A DNA stretch of 64,000 bases. Origin: Balamuthia mandrillaris. Taxonomy: Eukaryota; Discosea; Longamoebia; Balamuthiidae. Position 1 is the first letter of the stretch, and every line of letters starts with the position of its first letter. This document shows, in pieces, positions 53,399-64,000 of this stretch. Below the pieces are notes generated by a model. That model was given only the letters and a program-made list of their open reading frames with translations, made no database searches and was not told the DNA's origin. The stretch covers positions 1 to 64,000 of the forward strand of contig JAVKOQ010000271.1 in NCBI GenBank assembly GCA_031835245.1, in the 5' to 3' direction. Both the position numbers and the translations under genes were made by a program.

Positions 53399-55065
53399 AT
53401 GTTGGCCTCTCGTCGCTACGGCTATCATGTGAAGGTGGACACCATCGTGGGCGCTCAGACCAGAGTCCCCACTTGGGAAAAGAAAAGTGGTAGTAACAAA
53501 GACCAGCTGGAGGAAAAGAACAAAGAGGGGGGAACGGGGCACAAGGCGAGGGAGGTCAAAGGAACGGCCAAGGCCAGGCACAAAGCAAATGGCCAAACAA
53601 AAACAAAGGTACGATGTATTCTGTGGGCGTTGTGTTGAAGAGCTTAGTCTAACCTGTTCTTCTTCTTTGCTGTGGGCACAGAAACGCCGAGCAACAGAGG
53701 AGCGTCGTGATAGCGGCAAAAGAAGCTGTCAAGCGCCCTGCTGCAAAGAAATCGAACCATTACTCTCCTCGCCTGCCTTCTCCTGCGAGGAACCTTGTTG
53801 CAATTCGTCTTCTTGTTCTTCTTCTTCTTCTTCTTCTTCTTCTTCTTCTTCTGCTTCTGCTTCTGCTTCTGCTTCTTCTTCACTATCTTCTTCTTCTAAC
53901 GCCACAAAAGTAAAAGAACAAGAATCCATCTTTGCAGAAGAAACAGCAAAAGAAGAGGCTTCAAGCTTAGCATTACCACCAGCTGTCATTAAAGATGCAG
54001 TAGGGGATGTATTTCAGGACGTCCCACAAGCCTTTGAAGAAGGAGATGTGGAGGAAGGCACCGATACAAGCAATAAGAACAAAAAAAGAAAAGTGGTGGT
54101 CAACCAAATGAAACTCACCACGGAAGAGGAGCTATGCAGTAGGCCACAACAGAAGAGCAAAAAGTGGCTAAGGATTGCCATTGTGCTTGCCATATTCACT
54201 ATCACATATAATCTCCTCGAAGCAGGCGTGTCCATCACTCTTGGTAAATCTTGTTCTTCTTGTTCTTGTTCTTCTTCTTGTTTTCTTCATTTCTCATCTT
54301 TTTGTTCTTCTTCTTTTTCTTCTTGCTCCTCTTATTTTCGCAATGGTGTGTAACAGGAGCGTTGGAAGGTTCACTGAGTCTGTTGGGCTTTGGCTCTGAT
54401 AGTTTGGTTGAGGTGTCCTCTGCCATACTGGTATTATGGCGGATCACAGGAGAGGAAAATAGAAACGAAGCTCAATCCCTAAAGAGGGAGAGGATAGCAA
54501 CCTTGTTGATAGGCCTGCTGACCACCTTTTTGGGGGTCAGTACCATTGGAGCCGGCATTGGTATTACCCTCTTTTTCTTGTTTTCATGCTGCTTTGTTCC
54601 TATTATTTGAGCTAACATTCTTGTTCGTTGCGTCTTGCTTCACTTGTAGCAAAGCTGATATTGGAAGAAGAGCCAGAAAGCGGCGTGGCAGGCTTGATCA
54701 TCTCTTCTGTTTCGTTGAGCTTCATGTTCTTCCTGTGGTACTGCAAACGTTACGCCGCACGAAAGTTGGACAGCGCCACGCTGGAATCCGACTCTATGTG
54801 TTCCCTCGGCTGCATCAAGCTATCCGTAATCCTCTTTGGTGGTAGCCTCCTCTTCATGCTGTCCTCTTCGCTGTGGTGGGTCGACTCCGCGGCTGCCATT
54901 CTCATGGCCCTCTTCATCGCGTTGGAAGGTGCGCAAACCTCACGAGCGGCTTTACGCAAGGACTTTGCGGGTAGCTGCGGATGCATCAATGCCACGGAGA
55001 AAAACAAGCATCGCGGACCATCCCATTACCTTCGTGTGTTTGTTCGCTTGATTTTTGGGTTGTAA
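53399..55065 (+). CDS. TMEM163/CDF-like multi-pass transporter
   Basis: Four exons: 53399-53608, 53682-54243, 54357-54560, 54650-55065; 463 residues. A long cytoplasmic N terminus (1-240) includes a Ser/Ala run encoded by (TCT)n at 53812-53885 and a Cys cluster. Six hydrophobic helices follow: AIVLAIFTITYNLLEAGVSI, GFGSDSLVEVSSAILVLWR, LLIGLLTTFLGVSTIG, LIISSVSLSFMFFLWYCKR, LSVILFGGSLLFMLSS and DSAAAILMALFIALEG. The FGSDSLVEVSSAI helix matches the zinc-binding D-x3-D helix of TMEM163, but the second Asp is Glu. A zinc or other cation transport role is inferred from the family. The C terminus after the last helix is short. Confidence 0.82.
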
Positions 55066-55359
55066 AAAAACAGCACTCTGCTAACACATACACACGCAGA
55101 AAACAAATAAAAAGGTGGTGAAATTGTTTGATATTTCTATGGTTGATCGTGGTGATCTAAATGAAACAACGAGTATGATTCATGATTCGCTGAGAGCTGA
55201 AGGTACCCCTCATGAAAATTTCAAGAAAGAGAGAGAAGAAAGGCCAAGCGAAGACGAGGGAGGAGGGCCTGGCCAGAAAGAGTGCTTCCATTTCCGCCTT
55301 TGTTTTTTGGGTGAAGCGACGTTATTGCTTTGTAGGATTGAACACTTACACATCGCCAC

Positions 55360-58045
55360 ATGTCAGATAAGTACAAGCGAGACGATAGGAAGCGTGCAGG
55401 CGACGGGGCTCACGAAGATGACCGGCCCAAAGATAGGGACAAGAGACCTCGACACGATTACAGAGACAGAGACATAGATAGGGACAGGAACAGAAGAGAT
55501 AGATCCAAAGAAAGAGATAGGGAAAGAAGGGATAGGTCCAGAGAGAGAGATAGAGAAGGAAGGGAGAGGGAAGACAGAGGTCGGAGAGACAAGAAGGAAG
55601 AACCCTCCTCCGCCAAGGATTCGTTTGTTGCTGCAATCTCTTCCGCTGAGGCCGTTGAGAATGCTCTTCTGTCCAAGCCTGAGGTTCGTGTCATTCTCCT
55701 CCTTCTCCTTTTCCCCCCCTCTTCTCCTGCTTTGCTAACTTATTCGCCTTTCCTTTTTTTTTTTTCCTCCACAGCCAGTGTCTGTTGAGTTGCTTCGACA
55801 AACCCAACTGAAAGCACAAGAAGAACAAAAGAAGCCCAAGTTTTTGACCAAGGCAGAGAGAGAAAAGCTGGCCATGGAGCGACGCGCCGCTCAGGTGAGA
55901 GAACAACAGCAAAGAGTGGCGGCCATTATGCAGTCCAGAGAGTCCTTCTTCAACGGCGACAGCGCAGCCACGGAAGACGGTGGGAATGAGGACGACAGAA
56001 GGCGCGGAGATGATAGACGGGGCAGAGACGGTGATCGTTACAGAGATAGAGACAGAGACAGGGACAGAGAAAGGGATAGGGACCGAGATAGGGATAGAGA
56101 TCGCAGAGACAGAGATAGGGATAGGGACCGAGATAGAGATAGAGACAGGGATAGAAGAGATAAGGATAGAGACCGTGGTGGAAGGGATCGTAAGGGCGAT
56201 GGCGATGATGACGTTCCTGATGAGGAGAAAGAGAAAGAGTTAATCAAGGTTAGTTATCACTACTTTTTTCCTTGTTTTGCTTTTCTGTTTCTAACTTACC
56301 CTTCACACTTTAACAGAGTCAATATTTGGGCTTAAAGAAACCCAAGAAAAAGGTGGTGAAGCCAAGTGAAAAGTTCAAATTTGTGTTTAGTTGGGATTTG
56401 TCGGAGGACACATCGCGGGATCTGAATCCTCTGTATAACAACAGGCAGGAAGTGAGACCAGCGTTTGGGCGAGGCTTCATAGCAGGCATCGACCAACGAG
56501 AGCAGCTGAAGCACATGCAACAGGAGCAGGACAAGACTCGTATCTCCAAGCTGGAAAAGAGGTTGAACGACTACCTGGGCAAGGACTCGGGCCAACATTG
56601 GAGCGAGAAGAAACTGGAAGAGATGACGCAGAGAGATTGGCGCATCTTCAAAGAGGACTATAACATAGCCGTCAAAGGAGGCGGCATTCCTAACCCTCTT
56701 CGCAGCTGGGAGGAGTCCAACCTGCCAGAGATCCTGCTGGAGGCTATCCGCAAAGCCGGATATAAGGAGCCCAGCCCTATCCAACGACAGGCCATCCCCA
56801 TAGGCTTGCAGGGGCGTGATTTGGTAGGCATCGCCGAGACGGGCTCTGGTAAGACGGCGGCCTTTGTACTGCCCATGCTGGTATACATCTCCGGACTACC
56901 CAAGATGACCCCCGAGATAGAGGCGGAGGGACCCTACGCAGTGGTATTGGCTCCCACTCGTGAGTTGGCCTTGCAGATTGAGCAAGAAACACAAAAGTTT
57001 GCAGGGCCGATGGGCATTCGCACGGTGTCAGTTGTGGGAGGACAGCCCATCGAAGAGCAGGCCTTTCAGCTTCGCAAAGGTTGCGAGCTGGTCATTGCCA
57101 CACCCGGTCGTCTCATGGACTGCCTCGAGAGGCGTTACACCGTCCTCAACCAATGCAACTACGTGGTGTTAGACGAGGCTGACCGCATGATAGACATGGG
57201 GTTTGAGCAGCAGGTGCTGGAGATCCTGGAGGCCATGCCTGCTGAGACTCTCAAGTCCGAGGATGAGAACGAGGCCGCTCAACAGGAGGGTTCCGTCCAG
57301 TACCGCCGCACCACCATGTTCTCAGCCACCATGCCTCCTGCTGTGGAGAGACTCTCGAGAAAATACTTGAGAAGAGCAGCCTTCATCACCATCGGAGAGG
57401 TCGGGAAGGCCGCCGAACGCATCGATCAGCGCGTGGAGATTGTTAAGGGAGAATCCGATAAGAAGAAGAGAATTGTGGATCTGCTTTACAGCGGAATTGA
57501 GCCACCCATCATCATCTTCGTTAACCAAAAGAAGGCCTGCGACGTTCTTCAACGCTCCCTGGATAAACTTGGCGTATGTTTTCCCCTCCCTTTCCTTTAC
57601 CTTTCTTTCGTGCTTTCTTCTAACCGTTGTTTTTTTCCCTTAACAACATTAGTTCAGAGCAACGGTGTTGCACTCTAGCAAGAGTCAGGAACAGAGAGAG
57701 TATGCCATGGAGGGCTTCAAGAGCGGCAAATACGACATCCTGGTGGCAACAGATGTGGCCAGCCGCGGTATTGACGTGAAGGGCGTCACCCACGTCATAA
57801 ACTACGACATGGCCAAGAACATCGAGGACTATACTCACCGCATCGGCAGAACCGGACGAGCTGGCAGCAAGGGCGTTGCCATTACCTTCCTCACTAACGA
57901 TGATGCCGATGTCATGTATGACCTGAAGCAGATGCTCATCAGCACCGGTAATCCCGTTCCTGCTGAGTTGAGCAAGCACCCTGCTGCATTTGCTAAGCCT
58001 GGTGCTGTTCCTAAGAGCCGCCGCGAGACCGTCATCTACTCGTAG
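55360..58045 (+). CDS. DDX23: Spliceosomal DEAD-box helicase PRP28/DDX23
   Basis: Four exons: 55360-55683, 55775-56248, 56317-57573, 57653-58045; 815 residues (human 820). The N terminus is an RD/RS-like domain (long Arg-Asp dipeptide runs at about 25-85 and 200-245) typical of U5-associated PRP28. The [21 protein letters not shown] segment is family-specific. Helicase motifs: Q motif [24 protein letters not shown], Ia PTRELA, Ib [49 protein letters not shown]. It displaces U1 from the 5' splice site so that U6 can bind. The intron-rich genome fits a full spliceosome. Ends [23 protein letters not shown]-like; the extreme C terminus is short as in orthologues. Confidence 0.97.
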
Positions 58046-58378
58046 AGGTAACAAACTCGTTAACGACTGCGGCGTAAAAGCCTTTTGAGGGCCTTGTTCG
58101 TCTATGTAGTTCAGAAGCAGCTTTTGATCCCTCTCCCTACTTGTGCTTTTTGTTGGTTGTTGCTTCTTGTATGTTATCACTTCTCCTTCTGCGATTTCAA
58201 TTTCTCCTTCTTCTTTTGTGTTGTCTTCTGCTATTTCGAAAGAACGAACGACAAGGACGTTCACCTGCAGTTAGAAAAAGTATGACTGGGCTGTTTAAAA
58301 AAGCAAATGGGCTTGTGTGTGTAATATGTTTTACAGTTAAAGAGGGATAGAGTGAGAAGTAGAACTTGAGCATATTCA
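58046..58378. other. Convergent gap between PRP28 and the LRR gene
   Basis: About 330 bases, T-rich, no coding signal. Confidence 0.4.
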
Positions 58379-58489
58379 TCAGTATTCCTTGTCCTGGTCT
58401 GTGATCTTCTCTTCCGCATCTGTGATATCTTTGATTCTCTGTATTTAACGTGTAAGCACAGACCGAGAGAAAGGAGAGAGGGAGAGAGG

Positions 58490-58536
<47 letters not shown>

Positions 58537-59282
58537 AGACAAGCAGGGAGAAAAATTACGGTGAAATAAAGCTGATCGTATTCGTCGGTGGCAAGAAAAG
58601 CGAAAAGAGAGGCACGCCCCTCCTTGGCTTGGTTGTGCAGCTCCTCCACGAGGGGGTTGAGGGAGACCGAAAAGTCGGTCAGCTTGTCAAGGTTGCTCAT
58701 CTCGGGCGGTAAGAGGGCCAGCTTGTTGGAGGACAGGTCCAAGGAGTAGAGCTTCACCAGGGCGCCAATCTCGGTGGGAAGGTAGATCAGCTCGTTGCTG
58801 CCGAGCATGAGCTTCTCTAGGTTCACGCAGCGGCCAATCTCGGGGGGCAAGGTTCGCAGCTTGTTGAAGCTGATGTAGAGCTCCACAAGCGTGGTGAGGA
58901 GGCCGATCTGGGGGGTCAGCTCCGTGAGCTCGTTCTTGGAGAGGTCCAAGAAACGGAGGTGGTTGTAGGAGCCCATGCCGCGGGGTAGCTCCTTGAGCTT
59001 GTTGATGCTGAGGTTCAGCTCGGCGAGGTTGCTAAGGTTGGTGATTTCCTGCGGGAGCTCTTTTAGCTTGTTGTTGTAGAGGTTGAGGCTTTCCAAGGCG
59101 CGGAGGTTGCCGATCTCCGGAGGGACGTAGAGGAGGAGGTTGCACCCCAAGTTGAGACGTTCCAATTGCTCCAGCTCCCCGATGTTGGGGGGGAGCTCCC
59201 TCACGCTCTTGCCCATCAGGTTCAGGTTCGTGACCCCCTTCTTCTTGGCCTTCTCCAACTGTTTGGCAAGCGTTCCTCCCAT
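58379..59282 (-). CDS. Leucine-rich-repeat protein (SHOC2/PIRL-like)
   Basis: Two exons, 59282-58560 and 58438-58379; 260 residues. Nine to ten 23-residue leucine-rich repeats (L-x-L-x-x-N-x-L-x-x-L-P-x-E-I-x-x-L) fill residues 18-225, for example LNLYNNKLKELPQEI and LDLSSNKLALLPPEM. This SDS22/SHOC2 type of LRR binds small GTPases or phosphatases in other eukaryotes. No signal peptide, kinase or GTPase domain is fused. Met-Gly-Gly at the start could be N-myristoylated (inference). Intron 1 is largely (CT)n on the sense strand. Confidence 0.88.
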
Positions 59283-59713
59283 TTATCGTTTGTTTGTTTT
59301 CTTTTTTCTTTAGCGTACAACGACACGAGAAAAGCAACACCCCCACAAGCGTCGGTATTGCTTGGCTAGCCTCTTGCCTCCTTGCCGCTTTCTTTTTTTC
59401 CTTTCGATGTCGACAATTAAATTAAGATCGAGATTTTGAATGATCTAATAGGGAGATCAATTCCGATAAAGAACAAATGACGTCATGGGCTGACGTGGGA
59501 TAGAAAAGTTAATTAGAAAACTTGACAAGAAAAGGAAAAAAATCCACGTCAAAGGAAAAAAGAAAAGAAGGAAGGCCGCGGCAGGAGAGAAGAGAGAGAG
59601 GAGAGAGATAGAGAGGGGAAGAGGAGACTAACCATCCGTTGTTCTCTCTCACGCATTGCATAAGGGTTTTTTACCACTGAATTTTTTTTTTTGCAAAAAA
59701 CAACCTGCGCGGT
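59283..59713. promoter_or_regulatory. Divergent promoter with TGTCGACA and TGACGTCA
   Basis: TGTCGACA at 59408-59415 and TGACGTCA at 59478-59485 lie between the LRR and SPP starts; a half-site TGACGTGG follows at 59491. Confidence 0.5.
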
Positions 59714-61278
59714 ATGGTGGTAGAAAGTATGATTGGAATTTTGGCAGAGCTGGAAGCGGAGATGCTCGTGGCCTACTCTGCCATACTTGTGATGGCGCTG
59801 GTGCCCATCTGGATTGGCTCTCATCGCTCTTTGGAACAGAAAGCGGTACTTCAAGACCCAGCCTCCGCTTCTCATTACTCCTTCAGTTCCCCTTCGGTAT
59901 CTTTGCCGAGTGCAAAACAAATCTACACTCCTTCGCTCCCAGATTACCTTTTTTTTCTTCTTCATCTTCGTCACTCTTTTTTTGTTCCCTCTCTTTCATC
60001 TTTCAGTTTCTCACCCCTTATTTTCTTCTTGGTCATCTGTGTGCAGACAGAAACTCTCTCTTCAAAGGACGCTTACATGTTTCCTGTGATCGGCAGCTGC
60101 GTTCTCTTTGGACTGTACCTGCTGTTCAAGTTTCTCTCAAAGGAATATGTAAATATGCTGCTCACGGCCTATTTCCTGGTCTTTGGCATCGTGGCTGTGT
60201 CTTCCACCCTCCGCCCCTTCCTTGCTCCTTTCTTCTCTCCCTCCGTCCGAGAGAGAGAGCCCTACCACCTCAGTTTTACTCCATTTTGGAGAAAGGGTAG
60301 ATATTTTTCTTACTCTTCTTTGTTCCTTGCTCTTGTTCTTTTTTTCTTCTTCTTTCCTCTTCTTTCTTCTTTCTGCTTCTTAACTGGTTTCATATGACAG
60401 AGGCAATTGAAGTGAAGTTCACGATGGTGGAGTTTGTTTCTACTTTCTTTGGCCTTATCATCGGCATTTGGTATGTCTCCACGAAGCACTGGATTTCCAA
60501 CAACATTCTGGGTCTCTCCTTCTCCATCCAGGGTGTGGCCTTCCTTTCTTTGGGCAGCTACCAGACTGGCTGCATCTTGCTTGTACGCATTTCACCATTT
60601 CTTTCCTTCTTGCTTCCACTTTGCTCACGTCTCTCTCTCCTCGCTTTTTCTCTATCTCTGCTCTCATTTTCTTGCAAAAAGGGAGGGTTGTTTTTGTATG
60701 ACATTTTTTGGGTGTTTGGCACGGACGTGATGGTAACAGTAGCCAAGTCATTTGATGCTCCCATTAAACTGCTTTTCCCCAAGGACATCTTTGCCGAGGA
60801 GATGCAGTTTAGCATGCTGGGCCTTGGTGACATCGTTATCCCTGGTAGGCTATATTCCCACTTCACCCTATCTATTTTGTTCTCTAGTTGTGTTCTTTGA
60901 TCACGTTTCATTCATTACTGTTTGCTCACATAACATCCCTTCACTACAGGTATTTTTATTGCTCTGCTGCTTCGCTTTGACGCGAGCCGAGCAGGAAAGA
61001 AGGACAACTTTGCTCGCACGCACTTTATCACCACGTTCCTGGGCTACATAGCAGGCATGGTGGCCACCATCGGCGTCATGCACTTCTTCCAAGCCGCTCA
61101 ACCCGCTCTTCTCTACCTCGTGCCTAGCTGCATCGGCTCCTCCTTGTTGGCTGCTGCCGCCACCGGCAATCTCAAGCAGCTCATCAACTACAGTGAGGAG
61201 GCGCCGGAGGAAGAGCAAACGACAACGACATCCACAACAACAAAGGACAAGAAGGCCCCGGCTACCAAACAGGACTAA
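59714..61278 (+). CDS. HM13: Signal peptide peptidase (presenilin-type aspartyl protease)
   Basis: Five exons: 59714-59845, 60047-60296, 60401-60582, 60682-60844, 60950-61278; 351 residues. Nine transmembrane segments are expected. The catalytic aspartates lie in GGLFLYDIFWVFGTDVMV (YD motif) and MLGLGDIVIPGIFIALLLRFD (GLGD), and the PAL motif in AQPALLYLVPSCIG. APIKLLFPKD is the family loop. It cleaves leftover signal peptides within the ER membrane. The N terminus is short and lacks the glycosylated extension of the human enzyme. The C terminus is Thr/Lys-rich rather than a KKxx signal. Confidence 0.96.
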
Positions 61279-61752
61279 AAAAGAGAGAGCTGTGTGGTTT
61301 GTGTTTGTTTTTTTTTTTTGTCCGGTTTTTCTTTCTTTTTTTTCCTGCATGGGGTCCCAAAGAACACACCCCTTCATCATCGCCTAAAGGCATCTTTTTT
61401 TCTTTGCTGCGGTCGAGGGTTCTGTCACCGGTTTTGTCTCTTTTTTCCGTCGTTTTTTTCTTCTTTGCTTTGGGTGATGCGGTGACGTGGCGGCCCTATT
61501 TCCGCCGAAAAAGGAGAAACATCAAAAAAAAAAAACACACAAATCAAACTTGGTGTAGAGTTTTATTTTATTTTTTATTGTTCAAGGCGAGTAGCAGAGG
61601 GGAGCGCGTTTGTGTGCCTGACGGTTTTACAGCCTTCTTTTGACTTTTCTGGTAAGATCTTACCGCTGCCCCCTTTTGATGATCCACTTACCAAACAAAA
61701 AACCGCAGCAATAATAGCAAGGGCAAAAAAAAGAACAAATTGATTTGATTGG
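61279..61752. other. Gap between SPP and the TM9SF gene
   Basis: About 470 bases, T-rich with short homopolymers; it should hold the SPP poly(A) site and the nonaspanin promoter. No gene. Confidence 0.4.
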
Positions 61753-63661
61753 ATGAGAAACAGAGAGATGAACAAGTTGGCTCGGTGGTCGTGGGTGGCG
61801 GTAATCGTGACGGCCTTTTGTATTCAAGCGGCTGTTGGTTTTTACTTGCCAGGTGTAGCGCCTCGCGAGTACAAAGAAGGCGACACAGTGCCCCTTTTGG
61901 TCAACAAATTGACAAGCGTGAAGACCCAGCTGCCCTACCGCTACTACGACCTTCCCTTCCCTGCCCCCAAAAAAATCGTAGATGCCAGAGAGAACCTTGG
62001 CGAAATCTTGTTGGGCGACGTCATTGAGAATTCTCTTTATGAGGTTTGTGTTTATGTTTTGATTGTGTCGTACTCGCTGTTCGTATCACGCTTCTTAGCA
62101 ACTAAAACGCATGTTTTGCGGCCTTTAGATAACAGTCAGCAAGGAGCCGGAACCTTGCAAGGTTCTTGAGAAAACGACGTACAACAGTAATGAAGTGGAG
62201 GAGTTCATTGAAAAGATTGAACAGGAATACCGCGTTCATTGGTTCTTGGCCCCAAAATTAAAGTTTTTTCCTTTCTTTGTGGCTTACCTCTTTTGCTTCC
62301 TCCACAGGATTGTTGACAATCTTCCTAGTGCCACTAAGCGGAACATAGTGGACAATAACAACAAGGAAAGGTTCATATATGAAGCCGGTTTTCCGTTGGG
62401 TTCTGTCCGTAGGACCAGCAATAGTGTATTGACTCTTCTTTTTTTTCAAAAAAAACCCTTTTCTAGGTTTATTGACCTTGTTTTTCCCCCCTCCCCTTTA
62501 GGCCGATGCCCCTAAAATACTGCTTAACAACCACGTAGATATCACCATCCTTTACCACGAAGATCCCGCGTATGACGGCATCCGTGTGGTTGGTTTTGAG
62601 GTCGAAGCAAGCAGGTACCCTTACCTCGTGCGCCATGTAACTGATCTGTAGTTCCCTTGCGACACTGTATTAACCAAATTCTGTTTCACCAACCTTAGTC
62701 GCGCATGGCCGAGTGAAAATACAGACTGCACGGGCACCCCTATGGAACTTGAATTGACCCCTCACAAGGAGAGCACTGTGATTTGGACATACAGTGTCAC
62801 GTGGGAGCCAAGCCCTATTCGCTGGGCTTCTCGTTGGGATAGCTACATGATGATGACGGACAGTCAGATTCACTGGTTCTCCATCATAAACTCCCTCATG
62901 ATCGTGCTCTTCTTGACTGGCATGGTTGCCATGATCATGATGCGCACTCTTCACGCCGACTTCAGAAGGTACCGTGAAATGGAAACCAGCGAGGAGGCTC
63001 AAGAGGAGACCGGTTGGAAGCTGGTACATGGGGATGTGTTCCGCCCGCCCAGCAGACCCATGCTTCTTGCTGTTTCTGTCGGAAGCGGTGTTCAAGTGTT
63101 TGCCATGTCTTTGGTAGTGATGGGTAAGTCGAGCATATCCCTTTTGTTTTTATTCATTGGTATCTAGTGCTAACTTGCATGTATAGTGTTTGCTGTTTTG
63201 GGATTCTTGTCTCCGGCGAACCGTGGAAGTCTGATGACGGCCAGCGTAGTTTTGTTGGTGGTCATGGGGTGTGTATTGCTGAAGTATTTTCGCTTTGTTG
63301 ATGACTCATGAATTCTTGTTCTGCACTTAATAGTATCTTTGCTGGTTACTTTGCTGCTCGTGTTTACAAGATGTTTAAGGGCAAGGCCTGGAAGAAGACT
63401 ACCCTACTGGTAAGCATCCCATTTTTTAAAACAGTTCAATATTTTAACCTGTAGCCCATTTTTTTGTTTGTTGAAAGACCGCCTTCATGTACCCCGGTAT
63501 CAACTTCATGATCTTTTTCATCCTCAACATGGTGCTCAAAGGCGAACACTCCTCTGGAGGAGTTTCCTTCTTGGTATTGTTGGAGCTCTTTGCCCTCTGG
63601 TTCGGTGTCTCCATCCCTCTTACCTTCTTTGGAGCCTACTTCGGATTCAAGAAGCCCGTAC

Positions 63662-63697
<36 letters not shown>

Positions 63698-64000
63698 CCT
63701 CCCCTCCCCAAACCGCACATCTATGTGCTCATGAATTTCTGAAAAAGGTGCCGGAACCTCCAGTGCGAGTTAACCAAATCCCTCGTCAAATTCCTGACCA
63801 AGTCTGGTACATGAGGCCAGTGTTCTCCATCTTGATGGGTGGCATCTTACCCTTCGGAGCCATCTTTATTGAGCTGTTTTTCATCTTGTCCTCCATCTGG
63901 TTGCACCAGTTCTACTTCCTGTTCAGCTTCCTTTTCATCGTGTTCTTTATCTTGATCCTCACCTGCGCAGAGATCACCATCGTGATGTGCTACTTCCAAC
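61753..64000 (+). CDS. TM9SF nonaspanin (TM9SF2/TM9SF4-like), 3' end beyond the window
   Basis: Nine exons are visible: 61753-62043, 62129-62241, 62308-62404, 62502-62614, 62699-63123, 63187-63268, 63334-63409, 63478-63657 and 63748 to the edge. A signal peptide (WVAVIVTAFCIQAAVGFYLPG) precedes the lumenal domain with VKLTS-like LVNKLTSVKTQLPYRYYDLP and LGEILLGDVI. The transmembrane part starts at about residue 300 (INSLMIVLFLTGMVAMIMM) with WKLVHGDVFRPP, FAGYFAARVYKMFKGKAWKK and EPPVRVNQIPRQIPDQVWY. Such proteins sit in Golgi/endosomes and take part in adhesion and phagocytosis in amoebae. Intron 8 holds (CT)n. The donor of exon 3 (GTCCGT) is weak, and that boundary is less sure. Confidence 0.95.

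Noticed and set aside
1-64000. CRISPR arrays, rRNA, tRNA, bacterial operons or plasmid features
   Set aside because: None seen; the window is intron-bearing eukaryotic nuclear DNA, and the regular repeats are microsatellites, LTRs and LINE ends.

Overview
This window is nuclear DNA of a free-living protist. Genes carry many short introns (about 50-150 bp, GT...AG, often with a CTAAC/CTGAC-like branch site). Coding exons use the standard code, and genes lie on both strands only a few hundred bases apart. The gene set (RPL9, PRP28/DDX23, RRN3, AP-4 epsilon, AP-5 sigma, HPS4, signal peptide peptidase, a nonaspanin, RGS, SH3 and MEF2-like MADS proteins) is eukaryotic. Together with the medium GC and the abundant CT/GA, CAA and GAA microsatellites it suggests an amoebozoan of the Acanthamoeba/Balamuthia kind. 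The organism is an inference; no rRNA is present to settle it.

Layout. 1-12.5 kb: two secreted-protein genes, a 3-methyladenine DNA glycosylase, a DNAJC12-like J protein, an RGS protein, an ER-anchored JmjC/cupin protein, a small heat-shock protein with a histone-like tail, an RsuA-type pseudouridine synthase and a coiled-coil protein. 12.5-23.8 kb: a gene desert built of decayed retroelements (LTRs with palindromic ends, a Ty3/gypsy-type gag-protease remnant, several copies of one LINE 3' end, some nested with target-site duplications), a 0.5-kb hexamer minisatellite and two adjacent perfect hairpins. 23.8-35.4 kb: mitochondrial-type SOD-family protein, AP-4 epsilon (17 exons), CCDC43, glutaredoxin 5, RPL9 and an oxodicarboxylate carrier. 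35.7-47.3 kb: HPS4 (BLOC-3), BMT2/SAMTOR, RRN3, a 1018-residue SH3-SH3-glutaminase fusion and an aspartyl beta-hydroxylase-like protein. 47.5-64 kb: AP-5 sigma, MEF2-like MADS protein, F-box protein, TMEM163-like transporter, PRP28, a leucine-rich-repeat protein, signal peptide peptidase and the first two thirds of a TM9SF nonaspanin cut by the window end.

Most gene models were built by hand from splice signals and reading frame. Where all exons were resolved the summed CDS length is a multiple of three. Functional themes are ordinary housekeeping: ribosome biogenesis (RRN3, BMT2, RPL9, pseudouridine synthase), membrane traffic (AP-4, AP-5, HPS4, SPP, TM9SF) and mitochondria (SOD, GLRX5, carrier). 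The neighbours do not form a single pathway.

The most striking object is the SH3-proline-rich-SH3-glutaminase protein at 42.6-45.9 kb. Its glutaminase fold is recognisable over its length but has lost the catalytic Ser-Lys pair and the substrate-binding Asn/Glu residues, so it looks like a pseudoenzyme turned into a signalling scaffold. Other unusual items: a JmjC protein lacking the distal iron-binding His, a SOD with altered gateway residues, a strand-biased habit of (CT)n tracts inside introns, and a recurring TTGTCGACAA/TGACGTCA promoter pair.
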